From Ruminococcus sp. (lineage in GTDB: Bacteria; Bacillota; Clostridia; Oscillospirales; Ruminococcaceae): a stretch of 64,000 nucleotides of DNA. The stretch lies in NCBI GenBank assembly GCA_020860605.1, contig JAJBTZ010000061.1:1-64000 (forward strand), given 5' to 3'. The first letter of the stretch is position 1; each line of letters begins with the position of its first letter. The notes beneath the pieces were generated by a model, which saw only the letters and a list, made by a program, of their open reading frames with translations, was not told the origin of the DNA and made no database searches. Of the stretch, positions 8,291 to 18,600 are shown piece by piece. Made by a program: the position numbers and the translations under genes.

Positions 8291-9526
8291 ATGACGGAAT
8301 CGACAAAATACTGGCTCTGGCTCACTTTGGCCTACGGACCCGCAAACTCAAGAAAATGGAACTTCCTGTCCCACTACTCATCCGTCAGGGAAGCCTATGA
8401 CCACGTCTCCTCAGGCGACTTCACAAACGTCCTCCCTCAGGACAAAAGGCCGATGGAGCTCGCAACTCCCCAGAAAGTCGAAGAATTAATCTCAGAGTGC
8501 GAGAAAAACAGAATCACCATCTATTCCTATGATGACCCCGAATTTCCTGACAGACTCCGTGAAATCTACAATCCGCCGTCGGTAATCTTCACCCTCGGCA
8601 GACTCGACGCGATAGACGAAACAGTAATCATAACCTCCGTCGGGACCCGCAAGCCCGACGACTACTCAAGAGCGATAGCCTCAAGGCTGATAAGGGAGCT
8701 CGCCCAGGCAGGCGTTACAATAGCGAGTGGCTGTGCCTCAGGACTGGATAGCGTTTCACTGGTCTCCGCAATAAAAGGCGGAGGCAAGGTCTACACCGTC
8801 ATGCCCTGTGGCCTTCTGAGCGACTATCCAAAGAATTCAGCCTCGATGAAGAAGGCAGTAGCAGCCCATGGCGCCGTCATCAGCGAATATCTTCCACATT
8901 CAGGCACAACTTCGCTCAATTTTCGATTAAGAAATAGAATACTCTCAGCAATCGGCTTGGGGACACTGATATTGCAAGCAGGCGCTACGAGTGGTTCTTT
9001 GAGCACTGCCAATTTTGCCCTCAGTCAGGGCAAAGACATATTCTGCATCCCGCCACATAATTTGTATGATGACAGCTACTCAGGCGTCATCTCGCTACTC
9101 CGTGACGGAGCAATCCCGGTCTTTGACTCGAGAGATATCTTAAACGAATATTACAGCGTTTACGCCCACAGGCTCAACTACGGCGCAGACATCTTTTCCC
9201 AGAGAAGCGAAAGTGGCCTCTTCGGCAAGAACAGAAAAGTGGATTCTGAGTCCGAACCCGAAAAAGTAATCCGCAAAAAGCCTCGTCCAGAGCCAAAGGA
9301 AGAGGAAATGGCAGAGCAGCCGATAGAGCCAAGGCCAGCTCCTGATCTCTCAGGACTTTCCGACGGCAGGCGTAAGATAGTCGAGTTCATTCTGAGCCAT
9401 GGCGTCGTCCTCTTCGACGAGATCGCCGAGAATATCGACGGCACAGTCGACCTCGAAACGGCACTTACCGAGCTCGAGCTTGACGGAATAATCCGCAGCC
9501 TCTCTGGAAACCGATATACTGTCTGA
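8291..9526 (+). CDS. dprA: DprA/Smf-like DNA processing protein, divergent
   Basis: DprA binds incoming single-stranded DNA and loads RecA during transformation. The Rossmann-like core is recognisable from TSVGTRKPDDYS, GVTIASGCASGLDS, VMPCGL, LRNRILSAIG, SGSLSTANFALSQGKDIFCIP and LLRDGA. A C-terminal winged-helix domain (about residues 355-411) is preceded by a charged linker. Several usual residues differ: SVGTR replaces the common VGSR and the His after GLD is missing. It lies upstream of topA, a common dprA neighbour in Firmicutes. Ribosome binding site AAAAAGGAGA. No other competence machinery was seen except the HhH protein near 35 kb. Confidence 0.87.
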   Translation: MTESTKYWLWLTLAYGPANSRKWNFLSHYSSVREAYDHVSSGDFTNVLPQDKRPMELATPQKVEELISECEKNRITIYSYDDPEFPDRLREIYNPPSVIFTLGRLDAIDETVIITSVGTRKPDDYSRAIASRLIRELAQAGVTIASGCASGLDSVSLVSAIKGGGKVYTVMPCGLLSDYPKNSASMKKAVAAHGAVISEYLPHSGTTSLNFRLRNRILSAIGLGTLILQAGATSGSLSTANFALSQGKDIFCIPPHNLYDDSYSGVISLLRDGAIPVFDSRDILNEYYSVYAHRLNYGADIFSQRSESGLFGKNRKVDSESEPEKVIRKKPRPEPKEEEMAEQPIEPRPAPDLSGLSDGRRKIVEFILSHGVVLFDEIAENIDGTVDLETALTELELDGIIRSLSGNRYTV

Positions 9527-9561
9527 AAATTCCAGATTGAAAGAAGAAAGGCAAGAAATTA

Positions 9562-11643
9562 ATGTCAGATTTAATCATAGTAGAGTCCCCAACGAAGATT
9601 CACACGGTGAAGTCAACGCTGGGAAAGGATTACGATGTGGTGGCCTGTGTCGGACACGTAAGAGACCTCCCGAAGTCGAAGCTCGGCGTAGATATCGAGC
9701 ACGGCTTTGAGCCGACTTATGTCGACATCAAGGGCAAGGAGAAGGTCATCCAGGACCTGAAGCACCGTGCCAAAAAAGCCGACCACGTCTACTTCGCGAC
9801 CGACCCTGACCGCGAAGGCGAAGCCATCTCGTGGCACCTGGCGACGATGCTTGGCTTCGATCCGAAAGACAAAAACCGCATCACTTTTAATGAGATAACC
9901 AAAACCGGCGTTGAGGCAGGAATCGCCTCACCACGCTGCATAGATATGAATATAGTAAACGCTCAGCAGGCGCGTCGAATCCTCGACAGAATCGTAGGCT
10001 ACAAGCTCTCGCCGTTCCTATGGAGAAAGGTCCGCAAAGGCCTCTCCGCAGGCAGAGTCCAGTCGGTAGCGGTCCGAATGATAGTCGACAGGGAAGAGGA
10101 AATCAAGGCGTTCACTCCTGAAGAGTACTGGTCAATCGAGGCCAAGCTCTTAGGAAAATCTTCGAGAAAGGCCTTCACCGCTCGTCTCACAGCCGTTGAC
10201 GGCAAGAAGGCGGAGCTCAAAACCAAGGAAGAAACCGACGCTGTCCTCGCTAAGATAGGAGATGGCGACTTCGTCGTGACCGCTCTTCGCAAAGGCACCC
10301 GCTCGAAATCCCCAGCAGCTCCATTCTCGACAGCATCCCTATTGCAGGACACCGCTCAGCGCTACAACTTCAACTCAAGAAGAACCATGAGCGTCGCTCA
10401 GGAGCTATACGAAGGCGTCGAAATTGAGGGCATGGGAGCCGTCGGCCTCATCACCTATATGAGAACCGATTCGCTTCGAATTTCGGACGAAGCAAAAGCC
10501 TCCGCCAAGCAGTTCATCACCGACAATTATGGCACTCAGTATCTCCCCGAAAGCCCGCGTAACTACCGCTCAGGCGGAAACAACGTTCAGGACGCTCACG
10601 AAGCCATCCGACCCACAATGATCGAGCTGACCCCAGAAAAGGCGAAGCCCAGTCTCACACCCGACCAATACAAGCTCTATAAGCTCATCTGGTCGCGCTT
10701 CCTGGCGAGCCAGATGGCGGACTGCATCATGGACACCCAGAGCGTCACCGCCGAGGTCAACGGCTGCACCTTCAAGGCCTCAGGATTCGCTGTCAAGTTC
10801 GACGGTTACACCGTTTTGTATGAGGAATCAAAAGACGACGACTCGGAGAAAATCCCTGTTTTAGAGAAGGGCGACATACTGAAGGTCAAATCGTTAGACG
10901 GCCTCCAGCACTTCACCCAGCCTCCTGCAAGATACACCGAGGCAACCCTCATCAAGGCCTTCAAGGAGTACGGCATAGCCCGCCCCTCCACCTATGCCTC
11001 CACAATAACAACAATCCTACAGCGTTCTTACGTCGAACGCGAAGGCAAACAACTCAAACCAACTGCATTGGGCGAAGTCACAACGGAGCTGATGAAGGAC
11101 CACTTCTCCGACATTGTCGACGTAGATTTCACCGCAGAGATGGAGACGAATCTTGACGACATCGAGGCAGGTAAGGCCGACTGGCGGGAGACTCTAGAGA
11201 CTTTCTATGAAGGTTTCGATAAATCCCTCCAACAAGCGGAAAAGGACTTAGATGGAAAACGAATCAAAGTCCCCGACGAGCCGACCGACCAAATCTGTGA
11301 ACTCTGTGGCAAACCGATGGTGATAAAAATCGGCAAGTACGGCAAATTCCTGGCCTGTTCTGGCTTCCCAGAGTGCACAAACACGAAAACATTGGTAGTA
11401 GAGGCACCAGGCAAGTGCCCCTACTGTGGCAAGAAAATCCTACAGAAGAAGACCCAGAAAGGCAAGAAATACTTCGGCTGCGAGGACAACCCCAAATGCG
11501 AATTCATGACATGGGACACCCCAACGACGGAGCACTGCCCCAAGTGTGGTTCAACCCTCTTCCAGAAAGGCTCCGCAAAGACGGGCAAACTAATCTGCCA
11601 CCAAAAAAATTGCGACTACGAGAAGGACTTGAGCGGTGAATAA
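9562..11643 (+). CDS. topA: DNA topoisomerase I (type IA)
   Basis: Relaxes negative supercoils through a 5'-phosphotyrosine intermediate. The Toprim domain is at the N-terminus (IVESPTKIHTVKSTLG, FATDPDREGEAISWHL). The active-site tyrosine is in GLITYMRTDSLRIS (about residue 297), and GIARPSTYASTI follows. Three C-terminal zinc ribbons are visible: CELCGKP...C..C, CPYCGKK...C...C and CPKCGST...C...C. The 693-aa length is standard for Firmicutes. It is followed by trmFO with an 8-nt overlap, an arrangement seen in Bacillus. Confidence 0.97.
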   Translation: MSDLIIVESPTKIHTVKSTLGKDYDVVACVGHVRDLPKSKLGVDIEHGFEPTYVDIKGKEKVIQDLKHRAKKADHVYFATDPDREGEAISWHLATMLGFDPKDKNRITFNEITKTGVEAGIASPRCIDMNIVNAQQARRILDRIVGYKLSPFLWRKVRKGLSAGRVQSVAVRMIVDREEEIKAFTPEEYWSIEAKLLGKSSRKAFTARLTAVDGKKAELKTKEETDAVLAKIGDGDFVVTALRKGTRSKSPAAPFSTASLLQDTAQRYNFNSRRTMSVAQELYEGVEIEGMGAVGLITYMRTDSLRISDEAKASAKQFITDNYGTQYLPESPRNYRSGGNNVQDAHEAIRPTMIELTPEKAKPSLTPDQYKLYKLIWSRFLASQMADCIMDTQSVTAEVNGCTFKASGFAVKFDGYTVLYEESKDDDSEKIPVLEKGDILKVKSLDGLQHFTQPPARYTEATLIKAFKEYGIARPSTYASTITTILQRSYVEREGKQLKPTALGEVTTELMKDHFSDIVDVDFTAEMETNLDDIEAGKADWRETLETFYEGFDKSLQQAEKDLDGKRIKVPDEPTDQICELCGKPMVIKIGKYGKFLACSGFPECTNTKTLVVEAPGKCPYCGKKILQKKTQKGKKYFGCEDNPKCEFMTWDTPTTEHCPKCGSTLFQKGSAKTGKLICHQKNCDYEKDLSGE

Positions 11644-12961
11644 AGTAACAGTAATAGGAGCAGGACTTGCCGGCTGTGAAGCAGCATGGACGCTGGCCAA
11701 TATGGGAATCGAAGTTAAGCTCTACGATATGAAGCCCGCAAAGTTCACACCTGCTCACAAGTATAACGGCCTCTGTGAGCTGGTTTGCTCGAACTCCCTG
11801 AAAGCCGAAAGGCCAGATACAGCAGCAGGCCTCCTGAAGCTGGAGATGAGACGCTTAGGCTCAGTGACAATGCCCGTAGCGGACGAAACCCGAGTCCCCG
11901 CAGGCGGAGCACTTGCAGTTTCGAGACAGGACTTCTCCGACAAAGTGACCGAAAAAATTCTGAATCACCCTAACATAGAATTCATTTCCGAAGAGCTAAC
12001 CGAAATCCCCGAAGGCTACGTGATAATCGCGACAGGCCCCCTGACGAGCGACGCCTTATCAGAGAGCATAAAAACGCTGATAGGCGAGGATTACCTCTAC
12101 TTCCACGATGCAGCAGCCCCGATAGTGACTCGCGACAGCCTCGATATGACGAAAGTTTTCGAGGCCTCAAGGTACGACAAAGGCGAAGCGGATTATTTGA
12201 ATTGTCCTATGAACAAGGACGAGTATCTCGCCTTCTATAATGAGCTCATCCACGCCGAAACCGCGCCACTTCACGATTTCGAAAAGTCGGGTTCGGATAA
12301 CTATAAAGTCTACGAAGGCTGTATGCCGATAGAAGCCCTCGCTAAGCGAGGCGAGGACACAATGCGCTTCGGACCTCTGAAACCAGTAGGCCTGATCGAT
12401 CCAAATACTGGCAGGCGACCCTATGCCGTAGTCCAGCTCCGAAAAGAGAACACGGAGGGCACAATGTTCAACCTCGTCGGCTTCCAGACAAATCTGAAGT
12501 TCGGCGAGCAGAAGCGAGTTTTCTCAATGATACCAGGCCTCGCTGAGGCTGAATTCATGCGCTATGGCGTTATGCATAGGAATACTTATCTCAATTCGCC
12601 AATGCTTTTAGATCGGCATTTCTGCCTGAAAAAAGACCAGAGAATCTACTTTGCAGGCCAGATGACAGGCGTCGAAGGCTACACCGAATCCGCAGCAAGC
12701 GGAATCTACGCTGCTATGAGCCTTGGAAGAAAGCTCTTGGGCCTTCCAGAGATAACTCTTCCCACGGAAACGATGATCGGAGCCCTCGCAAACTACGTGG
12801 AAACAGGCTCCCCCTCAGGCTTCCAGCCGATGGGAGCAAATATGGGAATTCTTCCTGAACTTCCAGAAAGAATAAAGAACAAACAACTTAAATATCAGAC
12901 GCTTTCCGAGCGAGCAATGAACGCTCTCGAAAAGGCACTGACCGAGACCAAGGAGGCATAA
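11636..12961 (+). CDS. trmFO: TrmFO, folate-dependent tRNA m5U54 methyltransferase
   Basis: Makes ribothymidine at tRNA position 54 using methylenetetrahydrofolate and FADH2. The N-terminal dinucleotide fold VIGAGLAGCEAAW is followed by NGLCELVCSNSLKAERPDT; Cys51 there and the Cys in YLNCPMNKDEY correspond to the two functional cysteines known in B. subtilis TrmFO. YFAGQMTGVEGYTESAASG closes the FAD domain. The start is GTG, overlapping the topA stop (GTGAATAA), so translation is probably coupled. 441 aa, normal length. Confidence 0.96.
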   Translation: MNKVTVIGAGLAGCEAAWTLANMGIEVKLYDMKPAKFTPAHKYNGLCELVCSNSLKAERPDTAAGLLKLEMRRLGSVTMPVADETRVPAGGALAVSRQDFSDKVTEKILNHPNIEFISEELTEIPEGYVIIATGPLTSDALSESIKTLIGEDYLYFHDAAAPIVTRDSLDMTKVFEASRYDKGEADYLNCPMNKDEYLAFYNELIHAETAPLHDFEKSGSDNYKVYEGCMPIEALAKRGEDTMRFGPLKPVGLIDPNTGRRPYAVVQLRKENTEGTMFNLVGFQTNLKFGEQKRVFSMIPGLAEAEFMRYGVMHRNTYLNSPMLLDRHFCLKKDQRIYFAGQMTGVEGYTESAASGIYAAMSLGRKLLGLPEITLPTETMIGALANYVETGSPSGFQPMGANMGILPELPERIKNKQLKYQTLSERAMNALEKALTETKEA

Positions 12962-12963
12962 AA

Positions 12964-14007
12964 ATGGCTGATAAAATTCGTGTAATAGTTGACGCCTTCG
13001 GCGGGGACAACGCTCCCCTCGAAGTAATCAAGGGCGCAATCAGAGCAGTAAATGAGCTCGATGTCGACATAACCCTTGTCGGAAACGAGGAGAAAATACG
13101 CAACTGCGCCAAAGAAAACGAGCTCGATATTTCGGGATTAGCCATTCACCATGCTCCCACAGTAATGGCAGTCGAAACCGAGCCCACAAAGATTCTGAAG
13201 GAGTATTCCGACAGCTCAATGGCCGTAGGCCTCAAGCTGCTCCATGACGGCGAGGGCGACGCCTTCGTTTCAGGAGGCTCAACAGGAGCACTGACAGTCG
13301 GAGCCACCTTCATTGTCAAGCGAATGAAAGGAATCAAGCGCTGTGCCATCGGCATGGTACTTCCTACAACGAAGGAGCCCTGCATGGTTCTCGATATCGG
13401 TGCCAACTCCGAATGTCGTCCTGAAATGCTCACCCAGTTCGCAATAATGGGCTCCGCCTACATGAACAAGCTTCAGGGCGTCGAGAATCCCCGTACAGCC
13501 CTTATAAACATCGGCACCGAGCCCACCAAGGGCAGAGACCTCGAGACCGAGACCTATAAGCAGCTCGGCAATGCTCCCGTCAACTTCATCGGCAATATCG
13601 AAGCCCGAGAGATACCTTTGGGAGGAGCAGACGTCGCCGTGACCGACGGATTCTCAGGAAACCTCGTACTTAAGACCTACGAAGGCATGGGCAAGCTGAT
13701 TTCAGCGTACTTAAAAGACATATTCAGCGGAGTCACTGGCAAGATAGCAGGCCTCTTCGTTCTGAAGCGAATCAACGCGATGAAAAAGAAGCTCGACTAC
13801 GCCGAATATGGCGGAGCACCGCTTTTGGGAGCAGCCAAGCCAGTAATCAAGGCACACGGCTCGTCAAACGCCACCGCCTTCTATAACGCCATCCGTCAGG
13901 CTAAACTCTATATCGAAAACCACGTCACCGAAGAAATAGCCACAGCTCTTGAAGAGATGAAGGCGAAGGAGGCAGAGGAGAAGAATGGATATATTAGAAG
14001 AATTTGA
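12964..14007 (+). CDS. plsX: Phosphate acyltransferase PlsX
   Basis: Converts acyl-ACP to acyl-phosphate, the substrate of PlsY in the first step of phosphatidic acid synthesis; a peripheral membrane enzyme. Family motifs are VDAFGGDNAPLEVIKGA, VSGGSTGALTVGATF, ALINIGTEPTKG and DVAVTDGFSGNLVLKT. 347 aa with usual ends. The stop overlaps rnc by 23 nt. In many Firmicutes acpP lies between plsX and rnc; there is none here, so acyl carrier protein must be encoded elsewhere. Confidence 0.96.
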   Translation: MADKIRVIVDAFGGDNAPLEVIKGAIRAVNELDVDITLVGNEEKIRNCAKENELDISGLAIHHAPTVMAVETEPTKILKEYSDSSMAVGLKLLHDGEGDAFVSGGSTGALTVGATFIVKRMKGIKRCAIGMVLPTTKEPCMVLDIGANSECRPEMLTQFAIMGSAYMNKLQGVENPRTALINIGTEPTKGRDLETETYKQLGNAPVNFIGNIEAREIPLGGADVAVTDGFSGNLVLKTYEGMGKLISAYLKDIFSGVTGKIAGLFVLKRINAMKKKLDYAEYGGAPLLGAAKPVIKAHGSSNATAFYNAIRQAKLYIENHVTEEIATALEEMKAKEAEEKNGYIRRI

Positions 14008-14683
14008 ACAAAAATTAGGCTATACCTTCAAGGACAAGGACCTTTTAATAGAGGCCCTGACCCACTCGTCCTATGCCAATGAATCTCACCACACGAGAAA
14101 TTCCAACGAGCGTCTCGAATTTTTAGGCGACTCCGTCCTTTCGATAGTGGTTTCCGAATACCTCTTCGAAGAGTGCCAGGACTATCCCGAGGGTGAACTG
14201 AGCAAGACGAGAGCAACTCTCGTCTGCGAGAAATCCCTCGCCAAGTTTGCCGAGCAGATCGACCTGAAAGAATACATTTATTTGGGCAAAGGCGAGCTCT
14301 CAAACGGCGGAAAGAATCGTCCTTCGATAATTTCCGATGCTTTCGAAGCAGTAATCGCAGCGGTTTATCTCGATGGTGGCTTCGAAGCTGCGAAGAAATA
14401 CGTTTTAAGATTCATCCCCGAGAACGTCGAAGAAGCAGCAGCCAAAGAGTACGACGACTACAAGACCGTCCTGCAGGAGATAATCCAGAAGAACCCAGAA
14501 GAATCGGTCGAATATGAGCTCGTTTCTGAGTCAGGCCCAGCCCACAGGCGTACCTTCACCGTCGACGTCATGCTGAATTCAAACGTCATCGGCACTGGCA
14601 CAGCAAGCTCGAAAAAGCGTGCCGAGCAGCTTGCAGCCAAGGAAGCTTTGAAACTCATGGGAGCGCTTCCCGATGGCAAGTAA
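13985..14683 (+). CDS. rnc: Ribonuclease III
   Basis: Cleaves double-stranded RNA, notably the 16S and 23S precursor stems. The N-terminal catalytic domain carries the signature NERLEFLGDSVLSIVVSEYL and the second acidic site SDAFEAVIAAVYLD. The C-terminal double-stranded RNA binding domain (about residues 155-225) ends with SSKKRAEQLAAKEAL. The gene starts inside plsX behind GAGGAGAAG and overlaps the next gene by 11 nt, so the plsX-rnc-radical SAM group is tightly coupled. Confidence 0.97.
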   Translation: MDILEEFEQKLGYTFKDKDLLIEALTHSSYANESHHTRNSNERLEFLGDSVLSIVVSEYLFEECQDYPEGELSKTRATLVCEKSLAKFAEQIDLKEYIYLGKGELSNGGKNRPSIISDAFEAVIAAVYLDGGFEAAKKYVLRFIPENVEEAAAKEYDDYKTVLQEIIQKNPEESVEYELVSESGPAHRRTFTVDVMLNSNVIGTGTASSKKRAEQLAAKEALKLMGALPDGK

Positions 14684-15659
14684 ACATGCTAACCTGAGCA
14701 TCTTCGTCCCCCACATTGGCTGCCCCCACAAGTGCTCCTTCTGCAACCAGAACACGATAACCGGCCAGACCTTCATCCCTCATGCTCAGGACGTCAGAGA
14801 CACCTGCGACAAGGCCATCGCCGATGGCGTGGACATAGAAAACACCGAAATCGCATTCTTTGGCGGGAGCTTCACGGCAGTCCCCTTAAACTACATGCTT
14901 GAGCTCCTCGAACCAGCGAAAAGATACGTTACGAGGGGATTTAAGGGCATCCGCGTTTCGACGAGACCAGATGCCATCAGCCACGATATTCTCTTAGTCC
15001 TATACCGCCACGGCGTCACCACAATCGAGCTTGGAGCTCAGTCAATGTTTGACGATGTTTTAGAGCTAAACGAGCGTGGCCACACTGCTCAGGACATTGT
15101 TAACGCCTCGAAGCTCATCAAGGACTATGGCTTCAACTTAGGCCTTCAGATGATGCTCGGCCTCTACGGCTCAACGCCTGAAAAGGACTACGAAACCGCC
15201 CTGAGAATTGCCGATCTGGAGCCCAAAGAAGTCAGAATCTACCCGACGGTAGTCCTGAAAGACACTAAATTAGGCCAGCTCTACCAAGAGGGCAAATATA
15301 AAACCTACGAGCTCTCCGAAGCTGTCGAGCTCTCGGCGAAGCTTTTAGACCTGTTCGAGAGTAGGGGAATCAACGTCATCAAGTTCGGTCTCCATTCGTC
15401 AACGGATGTCGAGGAGTCGATGCTCGGCGGAATCTATCACCCAGCGTTCCGTGAACTCTGTGAGGCCGTCCGTGCAAGAAACACTATGGAAAAGCTTATG
15501 GGAGACGGCACAGCCTATATCTTCACTGTCCGACCCGATTACCTCTCGAAAGCACTCGGCCACAAGAAAAGTAACATCGAATATTTCCGCTCGAAGGGCA
15601 TAGAAGTCACGATAAAGGCGGAGCCATCTCAGACGGAAAATATTCTCACTAAGGAATGA
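14673..15659 (+). CDS. Elp3-like radical SAM protein without acetyltransferase domain
   Basis: The 4Fe-4S/SAM motif is CPHKCSFC near the N-terminus (residues about 17-24), followed by FGGSFTAVP, IRVSTRPDAI, IELGAQSMFDDVL and GLQMMLGLYGS, which match the radical SAM barrel of the Elp3/HemN-like group. At 328 aa it lacks the GNAT acetyltransferase half of true Elp3. The gene is conserved between rnc and smc in clostridia, but its substrate is not established as far as I know. The start overlaps the rnc stop, indicating operon membership. Confidence 0.8.
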   Translation: MASKHANLSIFVPHIGCPHKCSFCNQNTITGQTFIPHAQDVRDTCDKAIADGVDIENTEIAFFGGSFTAVPLNYMLELLEPAKRYVTRGFKGIRVSTRPDAISHDILLVLYRHGVTTIELGAQSMFDDVLELNERGHTAQDIVNASKLIKDYGFNLGLQMMLGLYGSTPEKDYETALRIADLEPKEVRIYPTVVLKDTKLGQLYQEGKYKTYELSEAVELSAKLLDLFESRGINVIKFGLHSSTDVEESMLGGIYHPAFRELCEAVRARNTMEKLMGDGTAYIFTVRPDYLSKALGHKKSNIEYFRSKGIEVTIKAEPSQTENILTKE

Positions 15660-15666
15660 TAACAGC

Positions 15667-18600
15667 GTGTATTTGAAATCTATTGAGCTTCACGGCTTCA
15701 AATCCTTTCCAGACAAGGTAAAACTCGAGTTTGGAAAAGGCCTCACAGCCGTTGTAGGTCCCAACGGAAGCGGAAAAAGTAATATAGGCGATGCCGTCAG
15801 ATGGGTTTTAGGAGAGCAATCTTCTAAAACTCTTCGTGGTGGAAAAATGGAGGACGTAATTTTCGGAGGAACCGAAAAGCGCAGTCCCATGAGCTTTGCC
15901 TCCGTCACTTTGAATATATCGAACGAAGACCGCACCCTCGAAATAGATTCTGACGAAGTCAGCGTGATGCGACGCCTCTGGCGAAGTGGCGAGAGCGAGT
16001 ACATGCTCAATGGCGCTCAGGTGAGGCTCAAGGACGTAGTCGAGCTCTTCATGGACACCGGCCTCGGTCGCGATGGCTATTCGATAATCGGCCAGGGCAA
16101 GGTTGCCGACATTGTGAGCTCGAAGTCGGGAGACAGAAGGGAAATCTTCGACGAAGCTGCCGGAATCTCAAAGTTCCGCTATAAAAAAGCCGAATCGGAG
16201 CGTAGGCTCGCCTCCGCTGAGGAAAATATTTTAAGACTTAAAGATATACTTTCGGAATTAGAGGGCAGGGTAGAGCCCTTAAGAATCCAGTCAGAAAAAG
16301 CGAAAAAATACCTGAAATTAGCCGATGAGAGAAAGCATCTCGAAATCTCCGTTTGGACGAATAAATTAGAGGAGCTGAAAGCCAGCGAATCGGAAACCGC
16401 TAACCTCCTCCTCTCCTCTCAGGGCGAATATGAGCACCTGACGAACGAAATCACCCGGTGTGAAGCTGAAATTGAGGAATTAGCAGCCAAGCGCCGTCAG
16501 TCGGCAGCAGCAGCCGAGGAATACCGTACCAAGATTTCCGAACTCAACCAAAGAAGCTCCGAAGCAGCCTCAGACATCGCCGTCTACAAGAACAACATCA
16601 TGCATTACGAGGGCGAAATCGCCGAGGCCGAAAGGAAGCGCCAGGAGCTCATAAATGCCGAAAAAGAGGTCGAGAAGAGCATTTCTGACCGCCTCTCAGA
16701 AGCCGACAGAATCAAGTCTGAGCTCGAAGCTTTGAATTCCGAAGTCTCAGCCCTTGAGCAGCAGCTCACAGGCCTTAATTTGGAGGAGGACGAGCGTAGT
16801 CGCGACTTGAACTCTTCAAGAGAGAAGCTCAACCGCGCCTATGTCGAGCGCTCAGAGCTCAAGTTCTCAATCGCAAACGCGTTAAGAGACAAGACCGAAG
16901 CCGAGTCCGAAATCAAGGACGCTTCTGCTCAGATCGACACCCTTAAGCTCCAGATAACCAAAACCGAAAACGACGAGCAGTCGGCGCTGGATGGCGTTTC
17001 AGACATCCTCAGGCGGATTTCCGAGCACCAGAACCGCCTCTCCGGCTTCAACATGCTCTACCAGAAGAAAACTGAGCTCGAGAAGAAGCTCTCGCAGGAA
17101 TATAGCGACGCCGAGCTCAACAAGCGCTCGCTCGAGTCCAGAAGGCAGATGCTCATCGACCTCGAGAACAGCATGGAGGGCTTCGCCGGAAGCGTCAAGA
17201 GCGTTGTAAAAGCTGGTAAGTCGGGAAGACTTCAGGGCGTCCGGGGAACCGTCTCCCAGCTCGTCTCCGCCGATTCGAAATACAGCCTCGCAGTCGAAAC
17301 CGCCCTCGGCGGCGCCATGCAGAATGTTGTCGTCTCGAATGAAGAGTCAGCCAAGGCCTGCATCCGTTATCTTAAAGAAACCAACGCCGGCAGGGCGACA
17401 TTCCTGCCGATAACCTCCGTTAAGGGCAACGTCCTGAACGAGCGTGGCCTCGACATGGAGGAGGGCTTCGTCGCGATGGCCTATGAGCTCATCAGCTACG
17501 ACGATGAGTACTCCGGCATCATAAAATCTCTCTTGGGAAGAACCGCCGTTGCCGAGAATATCGACCTCGCCACCAATATCGCGAAAAAACATGGATATCG
17601 CTTCAAAATCGTCACCCTCGATGGCCAGGTCATCAACTCGGGAGGCTCCTTCACAGGAGGCAGCTCCTCGAAGAATTCAGGCGTCCTCTCCCGTAAGAAC
17701 GAAATCTCGAAGCTCGGAACTCAGCTCGAGAAGCTCGAATCTGACCTCTCAAGGCTCAAGGATCGCCTCACCACCGCCAGTGCCGAAGCCGAAAAGCTCG
17801 GCTATGACTTAGAAGGCGAGCGCGACACCATTTCGACAATGGAGGCCGACAGAATCCGCTTTGAAAGCGAAGCCGAGCGCCTTCGCCTCTCAGTCGAGCA
17901 GCTGAAGGATCGCGTCTCGGATATCGAGAAATCTGTCCTCTGGAACAAGAATAAAATCGCCACTTCAGAAGAGACCAAGTCGACTTCTGAGATAAAACTA
18001 GCCGAGCTCGAAGCCGAAATCTCGGTTATCGAGGGCAAAATCAGCGCTGCTGGAGAGGAAAGTGCGGTTGTCAAGAACCGTCGTGAGGAGATTTCAAACG
18101 AAATCTCCCAGAAGCGCCTCCACTCGACCGAGCTCGCAAAGGACATCGAAGCTGCGAACCAGTTCATCGAGCAGCTTCGTTCCGGCATTGAAAGCTCGAA
18201 GAATTCGGCACTTGAATATTCCGAGCGAAAGAGTGAGCTCGAGCGTGAGATAGCCCGTGAGAACGAGAATATTTCCGAGCGCGAGCGCGAAGCCGAGGAA
18301 TCCAAGGCCACAGCCGAAAGATACACCGAGCGAATCCGCCAGGAGACCGAAGGCTCCCTCGAATTCGAACGCCAGGAGAACCGGGCAAGGGCGAAATCGA
18401 AGGAAACATCATCCCTGAAGGAGTCGGTAATGGGCGAAATCTCGAGGCTTTCAGAACGCCTCGAAACCATCCGCCGTGACAGCTCCGATATCATCGGCAG
18501 CCTCTGGGAGTCCTACTCGATGACCGCCGAGGAGGCAGCCTCTCAGGCTGAAAAGCTTGAGGACGTCACCGAGGCCAACAAGCATCTCACCGAAATCAAG

